A stretch of DNA of 56,231 bases from Gnetum montanum (Eukaryota; Streptophyta; Gnetopsida; Gnetales; Gnetaceae). Position numbers and translations under genes: made by a program. Shown in pieces: positions 35,015 to 46,513 of the stretch. How positions within the stretch are numbered: position 1 is the stretch's first letter; every line of letters begins with the position of its first letter. The stretch spans positions 903,325-959,555 of the forward strand of contig MNCI01017692.1 of the NCBI GenBank assembly GCA_015680685.1, written 5' to 3'. Below the pieces are notes generated by a model, which was not told the origin of the DNA, did not search any database, and worked only from the letters and a program-made list of their open reading frames with translations.

Positions 35015-36922
35015 ATGACAATGCCTCTTTCACAAGATAACGATAACGCAACATCTAGCGCGGTAATTCATTGGAAAAACAATGAAATTTATGATGAAGA
35101 AGAAGTTTGGAGTACTCAATCTTATGTAGGAGTTTCATATGTTCATAGATACCCCAACTATACTCAAGGCCTTTTGTCATCCAACTCAGACACCTCTAGT
35201 GAAGATGGGACATCTCTTAGAACGAGGGGCCCCGTAAGGCCTAGGATCTTCTCAATGGATAACAAGAGTACATCATTGGATGATTAGGAGACTTACAAAA
35301 GTCATGACGAGTCTTCTAGTTTCCTTTCTTCCTTTGCTCTTTCAATGTCAAGTTGTGACACAGATGACCATTCCTTAAGGGATCAGCGTAGAATAGAAAT
35401 TGAACCCACGGGCAAAATCAGGAACACCAACATGAACATAGACAACATCGTCCCAACTCATGAACTCAACCTATTTAGTGATGATGAACCCCTACTAGCC
35501 ATAGAGAGCCTAATTTATATCCCGTAGGCATCAAAAGAAAAGCATCTACCTAGGCTTGATTTAAACAACTTTTCTAAGTTCTTAGTGGGCTATGATTTAG
35601 ATTTGCAACATCATTTACAAGCCTTCTACGATGCCTGTGCATGGAACAACATTGATAATGGGTGGAAAAGACTTAAGCTCTTTCCTCTAACACTCATGGG
35701 CCAAGAAAAAGTGTGGTACAAATCTTTAAAACCAAATTCAATTCACCAATGGCCTACAATGGTGAAACTCTTCAACGAAAGATATCAAACCTGTGCAAAA
35801 GTGTCAGCCTTGAGGAGACAAATCCAAGAGTGGAAACAAGGGCAACATGAACCCTTGGACATGGCCTTAGAAAGATATTACTCTTTGTTAAACAAATGCC
35901 TAGGCCATGGGTTCTCTGAGGATAGGCTAATGTGTCACATCATGAATGGGCTTCATAATGAAATGAGAAAGACCCTAGGGATGTATGCCCCAGGTCAACT
36001 ATATCAACTATGAACCCACCAATTTCAAGAGCTTATTAAGTGGGTAGAAAAAGAAGAAGGAGAAATAACCAAATGGGAAAATGTTGAAAGATCTCAACAA
36101 GACCAAAATCTTAAAGTAATGAAGGTCCATAATCATGAAGAGGGGAAATCAACTCACCTTGAGGATGTGGAACCATCCTCATTTGTGCCAATACTAAAAT
36201 CACTAGATGAAATTGAGGCAAAAATCAATAAGATGACAAAGTGGGTACATGAAAAATGTAGAGAATATGCAAACATTATCAGAGGTGGAACCACACAACA
36301 TTACTCTGACAACCAAAACAAATAGAGGAGAGGATGCCTAACTTAGAAACAAGACAGAACACCATTCGACAATTGGAAAGAAGGGCTAAAGAAAGAAAGG
36401 ATATGGACTTAATTACAAATAATAAGTATCAATGTGATGTTTGCCTATACGATCATCTCAAAGGTCAATGCCCAATATTTTCACATCTACATGAGCATTG
36501 GGGAAGAATGCTACATCCAGATTTCATACAGAAGTATTGTGCTCAACCGTAGTGGCAAAACCCCCAGTCATGGGGAAGACCATCGTCAAACTTGCCTCAC
36601 CCTTCGTATCCCTCAACACTAAGTGCTTATTATGTTCAACACCATGTTTCCCCAACTGGATCAACATCCTCTGCTTCACCTGATCATTATCATTCTCCCA
36701 AGTATCATCAACCCATGTCCTCTCCTCCAGGATCACCACCTCATGTCCCTTACACTCCTCTTTACTCTCAATATTCTCATCCTTCACCTCCTTCTACATC
36801 GCCACTAGTTGTATTGGAAAGTTTTGCACCACCACACCAACCAGCCAACATTACTTGTGCTGCTACTATCAACAGTAGTGGGAATCCTCCACAACGTCGA
36901 AAGAATCCTTTCTTTAGGCATG
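35015..36922 (+). pseudogene. Element E gag (best-preserved gag in the window)
   Basis: Starts MTMPLSQDNDN. The core at 35585-36013 (HHLQAFYDACAW, VWYKSLKPNSIHQW, MVKLFNERYQTC, HEPLDMALERYY) is homologous to the gag of B, C and D. One frameshift lies near 36330. A CX2CX3HX4C knuckle at 36433-36471 reads CDVCLYDHLKGQC. A Ser/Pro-rich tail follows. Stops are few (35285-35287, 35525-35527, 36011-36013). Element D cuts the frame at 36922, and the tail resumes at 46514 but soon meets stops and leads into the spacer. No protease follows. Confidence 0.8.
36433..36471 (+). other. Zinc-knuckle-like motif with CX2CX3HX4C spacing
   Basis: Cys-Cys-His-Cys with three rather than the usual four residues between the second Cys and His. 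Element D retains the same spacing. In B and C the second Cys position is Tyr (CEIYQYDH, CGIYQYEH). Confidence 0.5.
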
Positions 36923-37720
36923 TGATGGGACATGATATCGCATGGGCCGCGATATTTCAGCCACCACGATATCGTGGTGTGCTATCATATCTATAAATAA
37001 GAGGTGGCTCTCCCTTGTTTCTCATCCTAGGCTTAGATCGTAGTGAAAATTTGGCAGTTTGATCCCTCTAGAGATAGAATATTTTCCATGTGCGCGCAGT
37101 AGGAACTCCAAAGTGAATGGATCTTTATTCGAGCAGACATTGTATCTGAACACAAGTTTGTGTACGGCAATAAAGACGAACTTCTTGGATAAACCTTGTA
37201 GTGCATGGAATAGGCTAATTAGGAATTTATTTACTATTATTTATTATTTTTCATTTAAATTATTTCTTAGTTTATTAAATCTCTCTCAACCCTTCTCTCC
37301 TAGTTAAGTGCCTCAGTACGACCGCTTCGAGCGCGTGTGTTACGCTTGGTGATCCCAGCAACGATTAGCGTTTGGTAATCAAGGTTGCATTGGTTCAGGG
37401 TGTGAACGGTAAGTAGGAATGGATGCTGATGCTAGGTTAATTCAGACTTAGTTAGTTAGTTAAAGTTAGTCAATTAGTCTCTTCAACCCTTCACCTTACT
37501 AGCATAGGAGATAAAACAAAAAAACTATAAAAGTCATATACCTCAAACTTCATTAACCATACAACCATGACAACTACAAGTAAGTCTGGGACGACAATGA
37601 ATAATTAACCTTAAGTGTTCCATGAGGTGTGTAGGCACTTAGTTTGCAGAGTTCGACCAGATCGCGCGTGTTACGCTCGTATTCGTATGGTTGAGTGTAG
37701 GGGTACCTCGCCACTCATCA
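36923..37720 (+). repeat. Element D 5' LTR (798 bp)
   Basis: TGATGGGACATG...CTCATCA, of the same family as the LTRs of B. The U3 palindrome array is reduced, with CACGATATCGTG as the clearest unit, and TATAAAT lies at 36992-36998. Confidence 0.95.
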
Positions 37721-37721
37721 T

Positions 37722-37739
37722 TGGCGCCATTTCCAGGGA
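37722..37739 (+). other. Primer-binding site, element D
   Basis: TGGCGCCATTTCCAGGGA keeps the TGGCGCC core of the tRNA-Asp complement. Confidence 0.8.
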
Positions 37740-37864
37740 CTAAGTGTTTGTGCGCTAAGTAGAACATAAGAGATCACTCACATTGTTGGGAGCTTAAATG
37801 AACCTTAGGGTTAATTAAATGAAAAAAAATTATCTAACAGTTAATCAGCATACTGAATAAGACA

Positions 37865-39695
37865 ATGTTTTCTTCTTCTTCTCACAAGAACATTACACCA
37901 CCTAGGGATAATACTAGAAATAGTCGGCAATCTAAAACACATAACCAAAATTTGCCAATTCCTCAACAATACCAAGTAGTATATACTCATCCCGATGAGT
38001 ACATACCAGACTTTACCTTTATCCTCCATTAAGATAAACAGTTGTGATGGAGAGACTTGCAAGGTAACATAGTGTTACCTCTAGATCGATCAGTCCCAAA
38101 CATGCTCCTCCGTGCTCTTGCACAAATCGACATGACAAAACTCTATGCTAAATACGTTATAGGCGACTTTGACATAAGGGATTACCATCCCACATCCACA
38201 CAATGTATAAGGGACTCAAGGCAGGAGAGCCAACATACACTGTTGAAGGGCAAAGGGGTCCCGCACATCCTAAGTGAAATCGGAGATGATGAACCACTTA
38301 TAACGGGTTCTCTATCGAATGATGTTCCCCCTCCTGACGATAGTGAGAAAGTGAGGTATCAGAACCTACGATCCACGATACACAACCTTGGTTCTAATCC
38401 CTGTGAACACCAATTGTTCACTGAAGGAATAACAACAAATGACAAGGATGGACACTTGGATTGTCATCACGATCGGGGCTGAAGCCACAAAAGAGAAGGT
38501 GGGAAACATCATCATGGCGATGGTTCTCCTTCTTCTTTCCCTTCTTCACATCATTCACCCTCTCCTTCCACATTTTGGCGTAGCCATCAAGAGCATAACG
38601 ATGAGGATAGAGGTAGACAAAATGAGAGACCATGACAAGAAAGTCAAGAGAGAGGACAAGGGCATGAATGAAGGGAAAGTAGGGAACAATGTAGACATCA
38701 TAGATGTCATGAAAGAGATGATCATGATGAACCCCTACTTGCCACCCAAAGCATGCTAGACATCATGGAGGTAGTTAGAATACTGACAAGGCATTAAAGA
38801 GATAGTTAGATCAAGTGCTTGGACATGAATAACATCCCACACTTTGAAGGGGGATACAACGCAAATCCACAAAATCATTTACAGACATTTCATGATGCCT
38901 GCACCTTGCAAAAAATAGAGAACGAGTGGCAAAAACTGAAGTTGTTTCTCAGGACACTCATCAAGGAAGCAGAGAGTTGGTATCGATCCTTAGAGCCGAA
39001 AACCATTAGGAGGTGGGGTACGATCTTAGAACTCTTCAACGATAAATATCAAACGTACTGCAGAGTATCTAACTTGCGTAAGAAGATCCAAGGATGGAAG
39101 TAAGGTACTCATGAACCCTTGGATGCTGCCATGGGCCGCTACTACACATTGTTACATCGTTGCCTGGGCCATGGTTACGCACAGCGGGATCAACTCTGCC
39201 ACATCGTAGTTGGGCTAAGGTATGAAACTAGGAGAACCCTTGGGACTTATGCCCAAGGGAGACTATCAGAACTTAGATCCCATGAGATTCAACGATTGTT
39301 GGAACAAGTAGCCAAAGAAGAAGGGGAGGTATGAAAAAGAGAGAGTGTGGAAGAGTATAACCGTGATCTCTCTCTTCAAAAGAAGGGAGTGAAATTTTGC
39401 GATGAAGAGGATGAGTCACCACTCGAAGAGTTGGTGAATAGAAAAACCTTGCCACTCCATAAGCTAACAATGGAGGTGGCAGCTAAGGTAGATCAGATAC
39501 AGGACTCTGTAGATAGTAGACTTGAACTTGTCCTGAAAATAGTTGAGGAGTCTAAGGAGGAACGAATTAGTGACAATAACAAGACAAAGCGGAGAGATTC
39601 AGGCCCTGCACATGACAAGGGTAAGGGGAAAATAACTATCTCTGATGAGGTTATGGATTCAGACACAGACGATGACGGTGGATGTGAGATCTGCT
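37865..39695 (+). pseudogene. Element D gag (broken)
   Basis: Starts MFSSSSHKNITPPRDN at 37865 and keeps a single frame to the contig join. It carries the core FEGGYNANPQNHLQTFHDAC near 38837 and AESWYRSLEPKTIRRW near 38969, and HEPLDAAMGRYY near 39111. The knuckle begins at CEIC just before the N. In-frame stops include TGA where B has CGA or CGG, plus TAA and TAG. It is homologous to the gag of B throughout. Confidence 0.85.
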
Positions 39696-40726
39696 NCATG
39701 ATGGTAACAATGTCCTCAACCTGTTCCAAAGGAACAGTGATGGACTNGGTGTATGCACTCAACCTGAGACTTAACAGATGGCAGACAGCCTGAAGGTTAC
39801 CTTATCCCCAAGGTAACCCAAGGTAGTTCCACCAACCTTTGAGGTNATCAAGAAGAGCCTTATGAGGTTCATTCCCAGCGACCTGAAGATAAATTAGGGG
39901 GCTCCCAGGATCAGATAATTTCTTGGAAAGGTGGCCTACCTTAATCTAGTCGGTTACGGTATGTGTTAACATAACCATGTGCATTGGACGTGATTTTTTG
40001 TGTGAAGGGGATCCCGAAACCTTATTTGGTATGGCAGTGTTTAGATGTTCAACCGCTTGTGAGGATGAGGGCTTAGTTGGATTGTTAGTTCTGAAGAAAG
40101 GTCTTTTTGGCATAAAATTGTCAGGACCAACTGAGGATTGAGGATTGGAAGCCCTCGTGACATTGGGTTGTTGCAGTTGAGGAGGAAATATCCTTGGCAT
40201 TATTGGAATGGTTGGTAGTGGAGCTACCAGCGTGAGAGGTGCAGATGGATTTGGAGGATGGCATACATGTGGAGTGTCCCTTTCGGGAGGGGAAGTCTAA
40301 TAATATTCCCGAACTAGGTAGTGACGTCGTGGAGTTTCGTAACCCATAGGGTCACTTGAAGAGATTGGTTGCTGCACGTAGTAACCATAAGGATTAGGTT
40401 GCTGGTAAGGGTATTGTTGCCCAAGCGATGGCATCCCCCATGATTGTGGGTATTGCCACTATTGATGTTGTCTGATGGGTTGTGGTGGAGTTCCACCTGG
40501 ATAGTACCTCAAAGGTTGGTGGAACTACCTTGGGTTACCTTGGGGATAAGGTAACCTTCAGGCTGTCTGCCATCTGTTAAGTCTCAGGTTGAGTGCATAC
40601 ACCCCAAACTCTTGTAGATGTGAGATGATTGGACAACATCCCTTAGGATGGTCATAGTAGCAGATCTCACATCCACCGTCATCGTCTGTGTCTGAATCCA
40701 TAACCTCATCAGAGATAGTTATTTTN
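39696..40726. other. Misassembled stretch: four single-N joins, two inverted pieces
   Basis: Ns lie at 39696, 39747, 39846 and 40726. The 879-bp piece 39847-40725 is gag-protease sequence in reverse orientation; its reverse complement begins with the same 67 nt as 39629-39695. The 98 nt at 39748-39845 are the exact reverse complement of 40506-40603. The short piece 39697-39746 is an inverted protease fragment. These are unmerged contigs, and the true order is gag followed by the reverse complement of 39847-40725. Most of the protease active-site region of D is missing from the assembly. Confidence 0.9.
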
Positions 40727-40736
40727 AACAACATGC

Positions 40737-43620
40737 ATGGAACTGACTGAGGGGATCACTAATGCTTACATTGAAAGCACATACGTACTAGAGCAAGTTC
40801 GTTTCCAACTTCCAGCCCTTAACTTTGAAAACATTAATTGGGGGAAGTTGGAGATTCCTAAGGAATTTAGACAAGAGTCCCTATACCTAAAACCATTGTC
40901 CACCGGTTTGGAATACATGACCCTTGAAAACGGAAAATTGGTAATTGTCAATGCAAAACTTGCCCCCAAACAAAAAGAAAGCCTATTAAAGGTAATAAAT
41001 AAATGGTCAAAAACCTTTGCCTGGTCATACCCCAAGATAACTGGAATAGACCCTAGGATATGCCAGCATAGGATCTACACGGACCCCTCCATGAAGCCTC
41101 GGAAGCAACCACAAAGGCGGTTGAACCCGAAATTGAAACAGGTAGTGAAAGAAGAGATAGAGAAACTACTCAAGGCCGGGTTCATATATTCCATTGCTGA
41201 TAGCGAATGGGTTAGTCCTCTAGTAATCCTTCCTAAGAAAGGAGTCAAATGGAGGGTATGTATATATTTTAGGCTACTGAACATGGCAACATTTAAAGAT
41301 CATTTTTCGTTGCCGTTCGTCGACCAAGTCTTGGACACTATAGCGGGGCATCGCTATTATAGTTTTCTGTATGGATATAGTGGATATAATCAAATCTGAA
41401 TAGCACCAGAAGATCAAGCCAAAACAACATTCACCAGTCCCTAGGGAACCTTTGCATATAAGCAAATGCCATTTGACTTGTGCAATGCCCCCACCACATT
41501 CCAACGTTTAGTCCTAAGAATATTTCAAAAACAAATAGGAAATGGAGTGGAAGTCTTTATGGATGACTTTTCCACTTACAGGGCAAGCTTTGATCAAGCC
41601 CTAGACTGGTTAGAGTAGGTGTTGAAACGATGCGTTGAAACCAATCTAAAGCTCAACTAGCAGAAAAGCCATTTAATGGTTCAAGAGGGCATAGTACTGG
41701 GGCATAAGATCTCGCAATCAAGAATAGAGATAGACCCGAAAAAAGTAAAGATTATCCAAGGAATCACTCAACAACCAGAAATGGTCAAATATATTGAGTC
41801 ATTCCTTGGACACACTGGCTACTACAGGAGATTCATTGAGAACTTTTTCAAGATTGCCAGACCATTGGTAGAATTAACGAAGAAAGATGCACCCTTCGAA
41901 TGGACTAGGGAATGTGAACGAGCATTCCAAACTCTAAAACAAAGGCTTGTGGAAACCCCTATTCTACAAGCCCCCAACTGGTCCAAACCATTTCATATAA
42001 TGAACGAAACATCTAATTATGCCTTAGGAGCCGTACTAACATAGTTAGATGAACAAAAATGCCCTTATTACATCCACTGTGTGAGTAAGAGTATTGCTGG
42101 TGCACAACTCAACTACACAACTACCGAAAAAGAATTAATGACTGTAGTGTTTGCACTGGACAAATTTAGGCACTATGTGTTGGGCTACAAAGTGTACATT
42201 CATACAGATCATAGTGCAATACGGTTCCTCATGAATAAGCCAATGGTTAGCCCTCGTATTATACGTTGGTTGGTAACCCTTCAAGAGTTCAATTTAATAA
42301 TAGTAGATCAAAAAGGCACCGAAAACGTAGTTGCCAATCATTTATCTCAGTTGCATTGGGACAACAGAGAGGATGAATATGCTGTATCTGATCACTTTCC
42401 TGATGAAACCCTCTTTGCCAGTGTAATAAATAACTAACCCAGGGGAACAAATTGGGATAGTAGCATTCTTACTTATCTCCTCTCCCAAAAAACGCCATAA
42501 GGGTTGGACTTTAGAAAGAAACAACGGTTTCTTCAGAAAACCAAGTACTTCATGGAAATCAAGGGACAACTCTATAAAGTCTGTCCTAATGACTTGGTTC
42601 GATGGTGTGTGCCCAATGAGGATCAGTTAAGAGTTCTTCAGGATGCTCATGAGGGTCCCTGTGGGGGCCACTATGCAGGGAGACGAACAACCATTAAGAT
42701 CCTGCTTGCAGGATACTACTGGCCAACGCTATTTCGGGATGCCCATCAGTTTGTCCAATCTTGTTAATGCTGTCAATGGGATGGTGGAATGACTACTAGA
42801 ATGGAGGGTCCACAATAATGGATTCAACTCTTAGAACCCTTCAATATTTGGGGAATAGATTTTATGGGGCCTATTACACCGATGTCCAATGGGAAGGCTT
42901 ATATTATTGTTTTTGTTGACTATTTGACTAAATGGGCTGAAGCAACTGCTGTAAAAAATTGCACATCGTCTACAGCTACGTGATTTGTACAAAAAAAATT
43001 GTAAATAGGTTTGGTGTGGCGCATGCAATCATCTCCGACAATGGAACACATTTTACAGGTGCAACCTTTCGCAAGTTGATCCAACACTTAGGGGTGGAAC
43101 ATAATGACCACACCTTATCACCCCCAAGCTAATGGCCAAGCCGAGGTCACCAACCAAGAGATTACAAGTATATTAACGAGAACAATTAGCAAATTTAGGT
43201 GAGATTAGAGCACGAAACTGAACGACGCTCTCTGGGCGTACCACTCCACTTGGAAACTCCCTACAAGCTACTCTCCCTATGAGTTGGTGTACAGAAAACT
43301 CCAAAAACTTCCAATTCAAACAGAGCTCTGTACACTGTCCATGGCATGTGACCTCCACCTTGACCTCAATCTAGCACAAAGACAACGATTGGCATCTCTA
43401 AATGTGCTAGACGAGAATCGATTGGTTGCCCTTTCATCAAATGAGATACATAACGCATACAACAAACAATGTCATGACTCGAAAATTCGAAAGGTTAAAT
43501 ACCACCCGGAGACAAGGTCCTTTACTGGAATCCTGCACATGTACCACAATGTACGAAATTTCAAACATTGTGGGAGGGATCCTACATTATCCATACGACC
43601 TTTCCCTTGGGAGCCATGAA
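40737..43620 (+). pseudogene. Element D reverse transcriptase, RNase H and integrase (broken)
   Basis: One frame from 40737 to about 42980 with scattered stops. RT: WVSPLVILPKKGVKWRVC near 41208, YGYSGYNQI ending at 41397, FMDD at 41556-41567. RNase H: ETSNYALGAVLT near 42004, TTTEKELMTVVFALDKF and HTDHSAIRFLMNKP. Integrase: GGHYAGRRTT and a CC-containing finger remnant near 42667-42775, GIDFMGP near 42854, SDNGTH near 43034, and NGQAEVTNQE near 43130 in a shifted frame, where the catalytic Glu is retained. The integrase C-terminal part reaches about 43620. It is the best-preserved pol in the window but not functional. Confidence 0.9.
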
Positions 43621-45682
43621 AATATACAAACCTGAAACCCCTGATAAGAGACTACTGGTCAATGTGTAACAAACCAAACCTTTCCATGAACCAAGAACAG
43701 CCAGTGCAACTCACACCTCTAGTAGCGGACAACCACGCTCCTTATTTCGGATCTCCCCCTTTCCATTCAGTCATGGGGGAGATGGCCACCTGTGCTTATA
43801 AATCGAGGCCCTTAGTTCCTTTTAATTTTTTTTACACATTTTTGTTTTAGAAATTTCTTTAACTTTTCTTGTTTTTTTTTTCAACATCGTTATACTTTTT
43901 CATTTTGTGTGTGTTTGTATGTGTGTGTTACCCACCTTGTAAGTTTTTCATTCAATAAGTGTTCTTTATGATGGTATGAACTGTTTTTATATTGATTGCT
44001 AATGTTTGGTTTTTACCTTTAAGTAATGATGTTGATACTAAGGTATGTTTCTTTTGATATCGCAGGCAATGAGTCCACTTCATCCATCCATCCATAAGTT
44101 CTATGGTTTCTCTCGACTTGGAAATGTACAATCTCTTCCTAAATAAGAACTCTAATGAATTGGTGACTGGGTATTTCTCAAACTAAGGAAGGACTCTAGG
44201 TTTGAAAAGGGTGTGAATTCTAGGGAACTTGATGCATTTGTGTTGTCCATTCTCTTGGGTGCTTGGATGTTTTCTTCTTAAGTTTTCTTACCGTTTTGAC
44301 GTCACCCAATCATCGGGAAGCTGAGCAAATAAAAATAACAAAGTCTTTGCATGGTGTAGTTCTCACGCATAAACACATAAAACAAAAAAAAAGAAGAAAA
44401 GAAAAAAGAAAAAAAGGAAAAAAACAAAGGAAGTGAGAATTCAAAGCACATCCCTTAGATGAAAAAATTATTTGGGCTACAAGCACTAGTTATGAAACTA
44501 AAATAAAAGGTTCCCTCTAACTAAGGCCATTCTCGCTTCCTGTTCTCTCGTCCTTGTTTCGTCGGAATGGTGGTGGCTCTTGGGTGAAGGCATCCTTGTT
44601 ATTCAAGAGGATGGATCGGCCGAGTGCATTAATGCGAAGTCACTTGATGTGGTTTGTTTGAGGCCAGACTTGGAATGGGATTTACTAAGTCACATTAATC
44701 ATGAACTTCAGAAGGGGCTGTACACCACCTTGTTCTTGAGATTCCATTCCATTTTCTTCTCTCCATCCTTCTCTTCATTGTTCACCTCATTGCCGGTTGT
44801 ATCATTAGTGTATATTTTGGTGGATACATTGTTTTCTTTTTGATAAATTCTTACGGTTAAGACTTTAACTCTTGTTCCAAATGACATTCCCAAAGCCCAA
44901 GGACTCTTTGAATGTGGGTTTGTGAGGGCATTAAGGGCATGAGCCTACTTTGGGGAGGACCCACTAACATTCCTATTTGGTGCATCAGTTAAATTCTTTT
45001 CCCTAACAGTTTTGCAATTAACTCTATTTGTTCATTTTCATCTTGACATCCATATCATCGACATTATAGTTGTCTCTTTTTCTCCATCTTTCTTGTTCCT
45101 TTTATTTCTCCATTCTATCGCTATCGGAGGTTCACTATTAGTCATGGGGGTACGGGGCCCAATTTTTTCAATTTTCTCCTAACCCCTACACCTTCGATAG
45201 TCATCACTATTATATCTCCAGACTCGTATCAACCATACCAAAACTCAGCCAATGGACCTTTCACCGAAGCAAGGTATCAACTACATTGAAATTCATTTAC
45301 CCTTGCTAATATAAGATTGTGTTGTGTGTGCATATGGCAATCATGCAACAACAGATTGGATCTGGCAAGAACACCTGGAATGGAGCAGTGCTGAAGCAGT
45401 TATGTAAGGAGCAAGATTGATGGCGCACTTATGGATGGACAACGAAAGGTGCAATCTTGGTATTGGAAATAGAAAAACTTCTTTCTCTCTCTCTTTCTTA
45501 GCTACCAAATAAGGCCTAATGTTAATGTAATAATGTGTTTACTCTTGTTGTCATGAACACCAGTTTTGTTGTGTCTTGTAATGATGATCCGTTCACATAT
45601 CACTCCATTAGTTCCATTCAGTCAATAATCCCATACCTTCCCAATATTTTGTAAGGAACTCAAGGACGAGTTTTCATTCAGT
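43621..45682 (+). other. Element D region between integrase and PPT
   Basis: A PPT-like motif at 43770-43779 (GTCATGGGGG) is followed by a T-rich tract and an A-rich tract near 44380-44430. The blocks shared with B, C and E include TTGGGGAGGACCCACT near 44950. A second PPT-like motif lies at 45141-45150. A short frame from ATG 45334 is homologous to the 15165 frame of B and ends in a TC microsatellite. There is no third ORF like that of C and E. Confidence 0.6.
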
Positions 45683-45692
45683 GATGGGGGTA
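45683..45692 (+). other. Polypurine tract, element D
   Basis: GATGGGGGTA abuts the 3' LTR, in the position of CATGGGGGTA in B and E. Confidence 0.65.
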
Positions 45693-46508
45693 TGATGGGA
45701 TGCGATATCGCATGGGCTGCAATATCGCGTACCGCGATATCGCATCGTCCCCCACGATATCGCGGTGCATCGTCATTACTATAAATAAGAGGCAGCTCTC
45801 CCTTGTTTCTCATCCTAGGCTTAGATCGTAGTGAAACTCTAGTAGTTTGATCCCTCTAGAGATAGAATATTTTCCATGTGCCTGCAGTAGGAACTCCAAA
45901 GTGAATGGATCTTTATTCGAGCAAACATTATACCTGAACACAAGTTTGTGTACGGAAATAAAGACGAACTTCTTGGATAAACCTTGTAGTGCATGGAATA
46001 GGCTAATTAGGACTTTATTTACTATTATTTATTATTTTTCACTTAAATTCTTTCTTAGTTTATTAAATCTCTCTCAACCCTTCTCTCCTAGTTAAGTGCC
46101 TCAGTACGACCGCTTCGAGCATGTGCGTTACGCTTGGTGATCCCAGCAACGATTAGCATTTGGTAACCAAGGTTGCATCGGTTCAGGATGTGAAGGGTAA
46201 GTAGGAATGGATGCTAATGCTAGGTTAATTCAGACTTAGTTAGTTAGTTAAAGTTAGTCAAGTAGTCTCTTCAACCCTTCAACTCACTAGCATAGGAGAT
46301 AAAATAGAAAAACTATAAAAATCATATACCTCAGACTTGCTTAACCATACAACCATGACAACTACAAGTAAGTCTGGGAAGACAACGAATAATTAACCTT
46401 AAGTGTTCCATGAGGCGTGTAGGCACTTAGTCTACAGAGTTCGACTGGATCACGAGTGTTACACTCGTATTCGTATGGTTGAGTGTAGGGGTACCTCGCC
46501 ATTCATCA
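45693..46508 (+). repeat. Element D 3' LTR (816 bp)
   Basis: TGATGGGATGCG...ATTCATCA, matching 36923-37720 and followed by the GCATG duplication. Confidence 0.95.
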
Positions 46509-46513
46509 GCATG

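Larger units (their letters stand above)
36923..46508 (+). mobile_element. Element D: Athila/Tat-like LTR retrotransposon nested in element E (9.6 kb)
   Basis: LTRs of 798 and 816 bp are flanked by GCATG at 36918-36922 and 46509-46513. Order: LTR, PBS, gag, (scrambled contigs), RT, RNase H, INT, spacer, PPT, LTR, with no long third ORF. The LTR copies differ less than those of B by eye, which agrees with its being inserted into E. The part at 39696-40726 is misassembled. Confidence 0.94.

Noticed and set aside
39847-40725. Minus-strand gag-like ORF (39946-40200), as if a nested inverted element
   Set aside because: It is bounded by Ns and its ends duplicate neighbouring plus-strand sequence exactly in inverse order, so it is an inverted contig and not an insertion.
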